Translations under genes and position numbers: made by a program
Notes under the pieces: generated by a model
The model's database searches: none
Told to the model about the DNA's origin: nothing
What the model saw: only the letters and a program-made list of their open reading frames with translations
Shown: piece after piece, positions 1 to 9,647 of the stretch
Layout: each line of letters opens with the position of its first letter
How positions within the stretch are numbered: position 1 is the stretch's first letter
DNA from: Daphnia carinata
Lineage: Eukaryota; Arthropoda; Branchiopoda; Diplostraca; Daphniidae
DNA: 64,000 nt
Reading direction: 5' to 3'
NCBI RefSeq assembly: GCF_022539665.2
Contig: NC_081336.1
Span: 10,764,778-10,828,777 of the forward strand

Positions 1-65
1 ACTTTTCGCACTATCATAAAAAGGGTTCTTTGGTTTACTTTGCAGCTTTATGAGGTAAAGGCAGG

Positions 66-1100
66 CTAACCATTCACATCTGCAATGAATGGGGTTATGC
101 CTGTGTCCAGCCACAGATGTGCACGAGGAGTGGAGTTTGGAGCCAGAAGGATTGCACGAAGAATTGAGTTTTGGATTGTATCCAGCTTCCTGGTAAGGGG
201 AGATCTGCCCTGAAGGATACTTAGGTAAGAATAGTCTACAATGCTTCTTACTAATGCTGTGTACAGATTGACCAGGAGTTTGGGTTTCAGGTTCAGATTC
301 TTCCTAACCAGGATTTTGAAGAAGTTTGCTCTTCGAGAAACCTTTGTAACTAAATCTTGCAGATGTTGGTTCCAGTTGAGCTTACGGTCAAAGGTGATAC
401 CCAGGAATTTGCCATGACTGACGGCAGGGATACTCTCACTGTTAAAGGTCAGATGGAGAGGGACGTAGTTCTTAATTCTTCTGCTGAACGATATGGAGAA
501 ACACTTGGACACAGAGATTTGGAATCTCCAGGTAGCACACCATCTTTCAAATTTTCTTATTGCAGTTTCTAGCCTTTTTCGGGCTTTGCTTCTTAGGGAG
601 TGAGTGCAGCGGGCTGAGATGTCATCCGCGAACATTTTGACGATAACGACTAAATTGTTTTTCGGGTTCCTACACAAGGGGAAGTCACGGGTCATGATAG
701 TGAAGAGAATGGGGCTCAGTACTGAGCCTTGGGGAACTCCGACGGAGATGATTTTGGCATGTGACAGTGTACTGTCTAGTTTGACCCGAACCTTCCGCTG
801 TAGCAGGAAGTTCAGGAGCCATTTGAGGATGTTCCCTGTAACTCGCGCTTGACTTATTTTGAAGAGCAGCCCGGGTAGCCACACCAGGTCGTAAGCTTTT
901 TTAATGTCTAGAAAGACGCAGTGAGTTTCTTTTTTCTTGTTGAAGCCCGAGGTGACGGCATTCTCCAAATCCCATAGGTGGTCGTGTGTGGAACAGCCCT
1001 TACGAAATCCTGCTTGGCTTGAGGGGAGTATGTTGTAGTGCTCGAGGTGGCAATGAGATTCTGATAACAAAACATTAGTCCTATACCTCTCAATGAGCAC
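66..1100 (-). pseudogene. Non-LTR retrotransposon (LINE, jockey-like) reverse transcriptase fragment
   Basis: This is an open frame of about 344 codons covering most of a LINE reverse transcriptase. Motifs in order are the fingers/palm FLDIKKAYD (residues 63-71), GVPQGSVLSPILF (121-133) and the catalytic box FADD (157-160). The thumb region follows with SHGKFLGITFD and ends near the conserved ILRAILLAPNSTPRAHLW. The first codon shown is GTG, and coding similarity continues upstream to about position 1135 (a LLRCIHKTI-like stretch), so this is not a true start. No endonuclease is seen and a stop cuts the protein at 66, so it is a truncated relic. Jockey/CR1-type is inferred from the motif style. 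Its upstream end is included in the segmental duplication beginning at 1051. Confidence 0.85.
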
Positions 1101-1139
1101 TCGTATAGTTTTATGAATGCAACGTAGTAGGTTGCTAAC

Positions 1140-3109
1140 AGTTTTTTGGTTTGTCAGCTGACATAGTTGATTAAAAGACGTGTACCATAAACACCAAGCA
1201 TTCTGTGGGCTTCACTTCTAAAACACACTCAGGGATGAAAACGTACAGAAGCACCATTAGTTTTTCTTAAGTTTTCCATTGGAATATGACATATTTAACA
1301 GAAACTTTCGAACACAGCTTTCACCGTTCACACTTAGTCAGCAAGTAAATAGTGACACAGCAGCGTCATCTTGTTTTCCAATTAACAACCGAAAAATTCA
1401 TCAAAATTGAAAATATTGCTTTTTTGAGACGGGAACTGCATTGATGTGAACTCTTTAAACATACTTTTAGATCGTGAATCACTCACACACAATCACATTT
1501 TTTCACTGACTTTTATTTATTTATCCAAAAACCTAGATATTTCTAGGAAAATACATGATTTGGGTTCACAGTTCAACAAGGATGCTGATTGCGCTTCACA
1601 CACATCTAGAAATTTCGCAAGTTGACGTATCTCTGGATTGTTAGCTAGTCAACATCTGCATGATAATACACTTTTCTTTTTTTTTGAACAGCTGCAATGG
1701 TATTTCGGTCATAAGTTCCACGGAAAAATTTCTCCATTGAGGCAAGAACGCCAATTGTGCGTTATCTTGTGCCTATTTTCAATTAAATGGATACGCCGTC
1801 ACTTTTCTGATCGGAAGAGCTCACTTTGGCCTGGAATATTGTTTTGAATGGTGTAATTAGTATACATTGCATACATTAAATTGGATCAATTACTTTTTGG
1901 CATACGTTCAATTGTGTGAGGCTGTCAAACCGTCGACAGGCGGTATCTAAAGGAGGAAATCAGCTACGAGCTTGCGGACTCTAAACAAACGCAAAACTAA
2001 TAAAAAATTATAAAGATAGCCTGAAACCAAATTGTAAAGAAAATTAATTTTAGTTTCCAGCACTTCATCAATCAAACATCGTCAACGTTGGCACAGTGAT
2101 TTTTCCATGTTCATTGTTTCAGGTCACCAATTTCTACTATATGATTCAAGAGGAAATGAGGTTACACGAACAGAAAATTAACCATACAATTCAACTGATA
2201 GATAAAAACACCATGATGCGTGGAAGTGAAATACACCACATCACAACTGTTAAAACTGTCAGAACATTCACCACCCATGCAAAACATTTTCTGATTCATT
2301 GATCTTCATCACCTAGCCTATACCACGAAAACCAAACACAATTAGTGCATAACGTTTTGCTGATGAAAGCTAACATATACCTGACAAATTTACTGCAGAC
2401 CAGCAATTCCTGATGGACTCCCACACAACATTCCAGATAAACAAAACAGTAGTTATTCCTAAACAAACATCTTGCAATAGTGGTCAATATAATGCAGTAA
2501 CTGGTAAACATAAAATCTCACATGAACAACAAATGTGAACGGAACCATTCGAAAATGAGGTAAACAATTTCAAAAATGAATTTGCACAAAAAGGATTTTA
2601 ACTAAAACACTACCAGAGAACGAAGTTTTTCCTTCCACCTTTTCCTAATTTTAAAATCAATTAAAGAAACATAATTGTTAAGCAAATCTCACTGTGTACC
2701 TTTTTGTTGGTTGAATTTGGGAATGGCTTACTAGTTGGAATAAGTTTTTTTCTTTTACCCCAGATTTGCTTTCCGGGCAGCGCACTTCCAACTTTTTCTG
2801 CTGATCACAGTATCTGCATGACCCGCTGCAGAATTATCGCAAGTGAAGAGGAAATCGGGTCACAGATACAAAGGGGCACAGGTACACGTTTATTTTCTTT
2901 AAATACCATAACGAGTGAAATAAACGAATCCGAAGAGCTTCGGTAATCATTCCAACTACCATAATTTTTTTGGCACTGAGCCTCCGTCAATTTTCTTTCC
3001 CAATCCTTTATAATTAAGAATCTGCCTTTAGAAAAATAAAACAAGAATCAGTGTAAATTTCTTGTCAATTGAATTACCTAAAACTGTGGAATCCTAGAGA
3101 CATAATATT
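1140..3109. other. Duplicated non-coding stretch, no gene recognised
   Basis: I see no recognisable gene here. Short open frames at 1638-1847 and 2096-2302 (plus) and 2805-3044 (minus) are conserved in the partner copy at 42254-44225, but only because the DNA is duplicated. They have no motif I can name. The 2805-3044 minus frame lies downstream of the USP relic and could contain decayed USP exons, which I cannot demonstrate. Confidence 0.5.
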
Positions 3110-3765
3110 CTACAAACTCTTTGAATCCCTTGAAAGCAGAAAAATTTCTGCTAAAAGGTCCACGTTAGCCAGATACAGGTCAACTGGTACTTCCTTTTCG
3201 ACTGGCATTGGCAGTGATAAATAACAAGTAGGATCAAATGCAACTGAGACCTCATCAGACCCCATACAAACCAAAGCCAATTTCAATACCCAACTAAAGA
3301 GATCTACTACTACAGAATCTATCTGTATTCTACTTATGATAAAATACCCAACATTCATGTGCAGCTTCCTGAAAAATAAAATGAGTTGGAACACAAGTGA
3401 ACCTTGCTAATAAAAATTTGTAGCTATTTCACCTATATTTTGTCAGTGTCCATCGATGCAAGACTTCTTCAAAATCGGATTCAGATGTTCGTCTAAGCCC
3501 ACCCAGAACAACGTAGAGTAGTTCTCGCGAAGCAGGGTGCTGGTATCCGGGAAACTGCAGAGCAAATCTACCGACTTGCAACTTACCCAATTCAAATCGT
3601 TACGATGCACAAGTTAAAAACCTAGCTTTTACAAAGCAAGTAAATGGTATACCTTAAATACACTCGAAGGTAATGCATGGTCACCTTGGTAAGGTGTCCG
3701 CCAGACCACATCGTTCGTACAAGATGGCGCCGAGCATTTGCATTTCCTCCCTTGGATTTCACCTA
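3110..3765 (-). pseudogene. USP4/USP15-type ubiquitin-specific protease relic (internal exons)
   Basis: Three exon-like blocks read on the minus strand. The first (about 3760-3655) ends in SSVFK. The second (about 3595-3440) continues with LQVGRFALQFPGYQ and a decayed SRELLYVVLGGL. This corresponds to the family's FKxQVGRFAPQFSGYQxxDSQELLAFLLDGL. The third (3364-3110) reads SVAFDPTCYLSLPMPVEKE, matching the family's SVTFDPFCYLTLPLP block. The enzymes cleave ubiquitin from proteins. Here the DSQEL box is altered, the intron boundaries are weak, no catalytic Cys or His box is seen, and the flanking exons are absent, so it is a relic. The same relic lies at 44226-44882. Confidence 0.75.
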
Positions 3766-4355
3766 CAAAAATAAAGGTCTGCCACGTTCGGCTGCCGTGA
3801 TATAACTAGCCGCTACGACGCCATGATAAATGTGGCCATCAGCAGCTCAGCTCAGCACAGCACCTGGGCCACCTAGCGACTAGCCCCCTACGAGCCTAAA
3901 GCAAATATTTTGTTTGAGAAATAAGACTTTAATTGAATAAAAAAAAAAATTTTTTTAATGGGATGGGAAGAAAAAAAATCTAGGTATTGAAATAAACCAC
4001 AAAAAAAAACAACAGAAAGACAAAGAACTTAATCTAATTAATTCAATGTGCGTTGGTTCGTACGATGTTTCGTCGACTGGATCATTCGCAACAACGTGAC
4101 TTTTCTAATAACTTATACATCTACTTACTAATGCCATCAACTTTCGTTTTTCAAAATACGGAATTACATGACATCACGTATTTTACCGCCTGCTCCCTCC
4201 GAGACTCTTACGGCGCTATACACCATTTTTATTAAAATCTTTTGGTTATGGGGAACTTACTGAACAATGAGTCGTGTAATTTATTGTTTCCAATCTATTT
4301 TACAAAAGCCAAGCCACTACCTGTATGCACCATCATTGACGAGAGCGGTAGGTTG
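3766..4355. other. Intergenic; contains the poly-A/T tract where the tandem unit starts
   Basis: No gene is recognised. An A/T homopolymer tract near 3939-3955 marks where similarity to the tandem units begins (compare 13425 and 22825). Left of it the copies differ completely: here the USP region, in units 2 and 3 a transporter fragment. The 60-codon plus-strand frame at 4053-4235 recurs in every copy, but it lies just beyond the Pol delta stop and has no motif. Confidence 0.5.
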
Positions 4356-5975
4356 TCAGGGTAGGCTGAATCTTTCCATAAGTTTACCCTGTTCCGTGAG
4401 ATTTTTTCTAACTTTTGTCCTCATATAATAGATGGGGCAATCTCGGCTAAATGTGGCAAACGATTAGTATTAAGTATGTAACATGATTAGGATATCACTC
4501 AAACTATTTACTTGCAACAAAGAATCTCTTCGTTGAGACTTCCCTGGCACCGTTGACATTCTGTCCATAAACGATTAAACTTCTCTTCGAGAGCATAAAG
4601 TTGGCCAATTTCCCTCTGGTAGAACTCCGATTCTTTCGGCTTGCAAAATCTGTTTAAATTGGAACAGCAATTTTAACAAACATCGCCGAGATAGGCAGAA
4701 ATTAGACTTACTTGCATACAGCACTATCGTCTGGAAGGACGGTTTTGCATCCAACACAGGTGGATTTGCGTGTGGTAAAGCTAGCCAATCCACCAATTTT
4801 TGAAGTAACAAATGAAGGCGTCCGGGTATGGTAACCATCTACAATACGGAATACAAACCGTTCAATTATGTCAAGCAAATAAAGGCGATAAGTCCGTGTT
4901 TACGTAGCAACAATGATTCCGCTTTAGATCCAAGTATGGGTTCCAAAATCCGAACAAGGGGTTTTGAAAGCTGATTTTCAAATGGTATGGGGCCGTTCAA
5001 TTATGTCAAGCAAATAAAGGCGATAAGTCCGTGTTTACCGCTTTAGATCCAAGTATGGGTTCCAAAATCCGAACAAGGGGTTTTGAAAGCTGATTTTCCA
5101 AATGGTATGGGGCATCAATAGGTACGCTGTATTCCATTACAAAAATAGGGTTTTCCGTCTAAAGAAGACGTATGAAAACTTAATAGTTCATGAGAAATTT
5201 GAAATCCAAAGACGAACCTTGAGGTAAGCTGGTGTACTTTTAGCGGCTGCGATAATGACATACGGAACTCGATCCCCTAATTTTGGGGTTGTACCAGCAT
5301 CTCGCTTACGCATCTTGTGAGCTAGTTCCACATGTGCCTGTTTACTGGCGTAGTCTTTATCTGTTTTAGTCAGCTCCTTTTTAATAAAAGAAAGCAAACG
5401 GATAAAATCACAGTATTCCAAAACATAGTTACGCTCTACCTTGGTAATCATCAGAAGTGAGATATCGACTTTGTTGCGCAGCAAGTCGAAAATAGATTGT
5501 TTGGCGTATTCTAGTGCTCCATCCGGATCTCTAAGAGAACATATCAAAACCTCAAACTTTGAATACTAAAACTGATGACTTTTTGTTCACCGATCAATCA
5601 AACTTTTCTGCAGACCAGCTATTGATAAGATTGGCAACGAGTTGACAATTATCACGACGAACAGTTTCTAAACCCTTACAATCCATTTTGTCAAACTTTT
5701 CAGGTTTGGTCCAATACAATCCTGGATACCTGTGAAGACAGAAACAGACAGTGCAACTGGTATCTCATCTAACAAGTCTTTATAAATCAGAACCGTAATT
5801 ACCTCTTTTCGTTGATCAATAAATAGGGGTAATAGACTTTTTCGAATTCCAAATTAATGGGTTTGACAAATTTTGCCGACACAAATGCGGCAGCTTCTCG
5901 GCCTAATTCCATGGCTTCGGCCACCGTGGGTACACCGAATTTCACCATTACGGAATCTGTGTTACCATAGATTAC
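4356..5975 (-). pseudogene. POLD1: DNA polymerase delta catalytic subunit, C-terminal relic (copy A)
   Basis: Exons read in order on the minus strand. The first has motif C as YGNTDSVM, then [12 protein letters not shown] and [12 protein letters not shown]. The next has [26 protein letters not shown], then [24 protein letters not shown] and LGDRVPYVI, then [16 protein letters not shown]. Last come the CysA zinc module (CVGCKTVL and [10 protein letters not shown]) and CysB module (CQRC, CC, RDCP), ending at a TGA at 4358-4356. This is the C-terminal third of the replicative polymerase catalytic subunit. The first acidic residue of the YGDTDS box is Asn here. A one-base insertion breaks the LINSC-LQK exon (around 5620) in every copy, and the exon near 5000 ends in a stop. 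No exonuclease domain or motif A is present, so it is a relic fused to Vasa sequence upstream. Confidence 0.88.
4858..5113. repeat. Local 119-bp tandem duplication, copy A only
   Basis: The block starting CCGTTCAATTATGTCAAGC is present twice in succession within the Pol delta exon. It occurs only once in the copies at 14340, 23745, 29600 (inverted) and 45975. This explains the 119-bp change in offset between copies. Confidence 0.9.
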
Positions 5976-5986
5976 CTGACGTGACA

Positions 5987-6912
5987 CTAATTGAGAAAAT
6001 CCTCGAGTCGCCCCGCGGTCGCGACAAGAGTATTGCACCCAGCTTGAAGATTTGACCGATGATGGCTCGTGACAGTTCCTTGATATATGACAGATTTTAA
6101 AACCGAATTGTAGGAGAATTTACACGCCCCGCGGTGAATTTGAATCGAAAATTCACGAGTGCGTGCGACAATTACAACTTCTGGCTTTTGAACCATGGCG
6201 GGGATGCACCAGAAACACCTTGTTCTAACAATATGTTCATAAACGGTACCAAGTACGCCGCCTATATGAAAAAATGTGAAATTTTAGATGACTTAATCAA
6301 CGAATGTCACGAAGGGTTTCTTGAGTATCTTAAATGCAATTGGACCTTTTCGTAGTCGCAATCACAGACGTGCCCACTCAAAATTACTTTTACCTCAACT
6401 TACCCAGTTCATATCGACCCATTCGAATCAAGTTAGTACGAAGGCATCAAGGTTTCAAAATTACACAGCGTTCATTAATTGGATTACCGTTTTGCCGGAG
6501 CCCGTGACAGCACAAGTAATCAAATCTCTTTTGGCAAGAATATCTGCAACTGAAGCTTTCTGTATAGGTGTTGATTTTATGTAGCCAGCAATCTTAATGT
6601 TTTGAAGTAGTAGTAGGCGCAGGCCGGCTTCTTCGAATGATGTTATTTATCGAGGTACATCTTTTTCTGTAACCTAAAGCAAATCCAAATAGATATTTTC
6701 AAAACATAAACTACTGTTTCGAAAAATGGTTTACCTGGAGGACGACTTTATCAAAATTGTTAAAGTGTTCCCCACAGACGATCCCCTTAAACAGTTCCTT
6801 TTCATCGCATGTCACAGCTTCTGGAATGTATTGTTCACGCAGCTTTCCGTCGATTCATCAATAGATTCGGGCAGCATTTCGAGGTGTGGCCGGACTCGGC
6901 TGGAGATTCGGG
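5987..6912 (-). pseudogene. Vasa-like DEAD-box helicase relic (copy A)
   Basis: Minus-strand blocks match the Vasa/DDX4 family in order. First is a zinc-knuckle remnant (SGHTSKCCPN), then YIPEAVTCDEKELF with HFNNFDK. Next are FEEAGLRLLLLQNIK with the Q motif TPIQK, and motif I AVTGSGKT after DILAKRDLITC. Last is KPEVVIVARTREFSIQIHR (motif Ia, normally PTREL), ending at the motif Ib site [10 protein letters not shown] (normally TPGRL). In the family this ATP-dependent RNA helicase acts in germ cells. Here stops precede YIPE, there is a frameshift between the GASP and VQKPEV segments, and the DEAD motif and the whole second RecA domain are missing. It abuts the transporter gene upstream and the Pol delta relic downstream (12 bp between the stop and the Pol delta acceptor exon). 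Confidence 0.82.
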
Positions 6913-6927
6913 CTGAGAAATAGTTAA

Positions 6928-8966
6928 TCATGGAAACTCACCGACATCCACGACGGAATAAGTAAACGATGTTGTCCTCGTAGATATGGCATCCACTGTC
7001 ATGTCATCCCCGTCGGATTTGCCGTCCCCTTTCTTGCACTTTGGTAACATGAAGCAAATGGTTGCTAGTCCCTATAGAAGGAAATAAACAATACATCTAA
7101 TTATTTGTTAATAGTCATTTTTGCATAAAACTTAACACTGTAATTTGGACAGAGAAGACGACGACAGCCGTCATTTGGAAACCAATGTGGTCCACTAAAA
7201 TGCCAGTCCCAGCGCGTGAAACAAAACGCCCAGCACCACTAAGAGACGACCATATACCGGCAACAAGCCCGTGAGTACTGGGATTATCCGGATAACCAGC
7301 ATGTCTATTATCAAAACGAAAAAAAAAAAAAAAATGAATACTGGTACAGTAAATTGATTTTTTTAAATGTGGCTTACATAGCTTCTCTCATGGCATCAAC
7401 GACCCCCGAAACTTGTTGCCCTGCAAACGCAACTCCACTTTGTGCCAATGCGATACCGACAACAGCTAGATTTCTAAAATAAAATCAAATAATGATACTA
7501 GTTAAACGGTTTGAATTTGAGAATTGAAATCAAAAGTACCGATCAATAGGAACGAAGGGAAAACGCCCCAGCAAAAATATGGACAAGGCTCCGATCATGG
7601 TACTGGAAAAAAGGCAGAGCTTCACAGGTCCTCGGCGATCGCACAAGTATCCCCAAATAGGGCTGGCTATACTGTTGGCACCGTCTTTCAGTCCGAAAAA
7701 GATACCCACGTAAAATGGTGTCAAGTCAAACTGCAAACAAAACATAAAATGATTCTAAAGAAATTAATAATAACGCCAAGACGGAAAACATACCGTACGC
7801 AACACTTGCGGTTCAAAGTTGATCGAGAGGAACCCGTTCGACATGTCGATACGATGAACGTGAAGAACGGGATCCAAATGGATGGAATACACAAAATAGC
7901 CAATGGCGATTGAGTTTTAGTTTATCCCTCGTCATACTGTGACACTAAAATGTTGAGAAACGAGATGAGAAGGCTGGTGACGTACAATATTTTGAACTAA
8001 CTTACCGTCATAATCGGCGAGAAAGGGTAATGCAATAAAGGCCATAATAGTTTGAATTCCTCCCATGAGGATAAAGGTAGTCTTAAAACCACCTACTTCA
8101 TGCAATGCACCACCGACTATAGGACTAGCAAACTGGGCAATGTTCATCATGGTTCTTGTAAGATTCTAAAATTAGAACAATGGTAGAAATTGAACAGCGA
8201 ACGCTAAACCTGCATTAGTGAATCTTACAAAGATTTTGGCAACGGAATTGGGAAACTCCACAGCAGTGTACGTAAACGTCGCCGTAATTGTTCCAGCGTT
8301 TCCGGCAGCGTGAATGACGCGGATCAATATAGATATTACGACGAATGAACCCCCGGGAGGGAAATACTCTAAAAAGCTTTTAAAGTTTACTGATTAAAAC
8401 CCAGCTTTTGCGTTTTTTTTTTGTGTAATTTACTACTCACCCCGATAATAAGCAGCAAATACCTCCAATGAAAACTCCAGAAACAAAGGTGAACCGAACG
8501 CCACTAACTTTTAGCTGAAAGAAAGATGAAGATGCAAATTACGTTTATGGAACAAATTTGGGGTAATATTTACGTTTTTCCAATAAAAGGAGTGTGACAA
8601 GAAACGATGTCAGGCAGTTGGTACCAATAATAAATCCATAAATGGATACTGTGGCACCCTTATCTTCAGCCTAGAGATTAAAGCAAACATTTAGATTTCA
8701 CATTACATATGATCTTATTTCACAGATACTTACAATTTAGGGAAAGAACGGGGGGGAAAGGCAAATGATGATGTGAGAGTTGCTAATGAGAGAACAACCA
8801 ATAGAAGCCATTGTCTGGGTGTCAGTTTTTTCTTCTCTGTTTTATCAACCTCTCCAAAACGCCTATATTTTTTCTTCTTAAGCCCTCCACAACCTCCATT
8901 ACAACTGTCAGATGATGCTGTTGACAGGCATCTATCTTTTTTCACAGTATCCTCCTTTGTGCTCAA
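6928..8966 (-). pseudogene. SLC18B1-like major facilitator transporter (copy A, frame-broken)
   Basis: A multi-exon minus-strand gene. Exon 1 (from ATG at 8966) has a cytosolic lysine-rich start, then the first membrane span LLLVVLSLATLTSSF. Later exons give GATVSIYGFIIGTN, GVRFTFVSGVFIGGICC, RVIHAAGNAGTITATFTYTA and MMNIAQFASPIVGGALHEVGG. Then come FDLTPFYVGIFFGLKDGANS with ASPIWGYLCDRRGPVK (loop 8-9-type signature), GLVAGIWSSLSGAGRF, and a cytosolic tail ending TTSFTYSVVDVGEFP at 6928. Family members move polyamines or amines into vesicles. Exon 2 lacks one base relative to copy B, which puts it out of frame with exon 1. The exon 2/exon 3 junction also fails to keep frame in both copies, and exon 6 reads a stop after YDEG. 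I call it a decayed gene; transcript data could revise that. Confidence 0.75.
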
Positions 8967-9647
8967 CTCCTTTTCGTTCGAGTAATAAGTGTTGATTCAA
9001 TCTTTTCAGTCGTTTTTGCACCTGATCATGCCAAAGCGGTGATGTTTCAGCCATCGAAACTGACCTATTCTTTTGCTGTCTTTCTGGATAGGGTGGGTAT
9101 GGCAAACATGGCTTAGCCAAGGTTGTGAACGATCCAACATACCCATTCTTCAAACAGCTTGTGGTATCTTACTTCTCCTTAGCTATAAATAAAAATAGCA
9201 ATAGTAGTCAAATTTCTTTGGCATGCTAAAGAGCAAGACTCAAGCACATAACAACGTAGGTCTGCGTCGAGGTGCAAACGAAAAACACGAGTTGGCTAAG
9301 GCGGGACGGTATATCGTGGAAATGATAGCGGAAACAGTAATAACCACCAGGGTATATGTCCTATAGACGGCATGCATGTGAATTCAGAAGATTCCAAAAC
9401 TGAGATAGTTTTTCACGAAATAAAAATACTTTTTAGAGTTTTTTACAGTTATTTGTGTTGAACATTACGGGAAAAATTCTAATTCATTTAATTTCCTTCA
9501 CACAATTCAAATTACCTTATCTTATTAACATTTGAAAAAACATCAGAGTTTGAGCAGTGATGGGTTCTGTCTTCCGTCGAAAAATGCCATAAAGCGAGAC
9601 AGCGAGCGGTGTTTTTCAAGCACCCGAAGTAAATCGAAATATTCAAA
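8967..9647. promoter_or_regulatory. Shared divergent upstream region between SLC18B1-like gene and retropepsin-like ORF
   Basis: These 681 bp separate two divergent starts (transporter at 8966, minus; retropepsin-like ORF at 9648, plus). A minus-strand upstream frame at 8932-9153 overlaps the transporter start. Copy B has a 3-bp in-frame insertion in that frame. No TATA box or other element stands out. A bidirectional promoter is an inference from geometry only. Confidence 0.35.

Larger units (their letters stand above)
1051..7563. repeat. Segmental duplication, left copy (partner 42165-48560)
   Basis: The sequence from the LINE edge through the USP relic, Pol delta relic, Vasa relic and the 3' half of the SLC18B1-like gene recurs at 42165-48560 in the same orientation. 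The offset is about 41114-41116 bp, falling to about 40995 after a 119-bp tandem duplication present only in this copy. Differences are scattered substitutions and short indels. Similarity starts abruptly at 1051 inside the LINE and stops at 7563 inside a transporter exon. Confidence 0.93.

Noticed and set aside
6134-6584. Plus-strand ORFs of 73 and 87 codons, repeated in every copy
   Set aside because: They are antisense to the Vasa relic, whose helicase motifs read on the minus strand.
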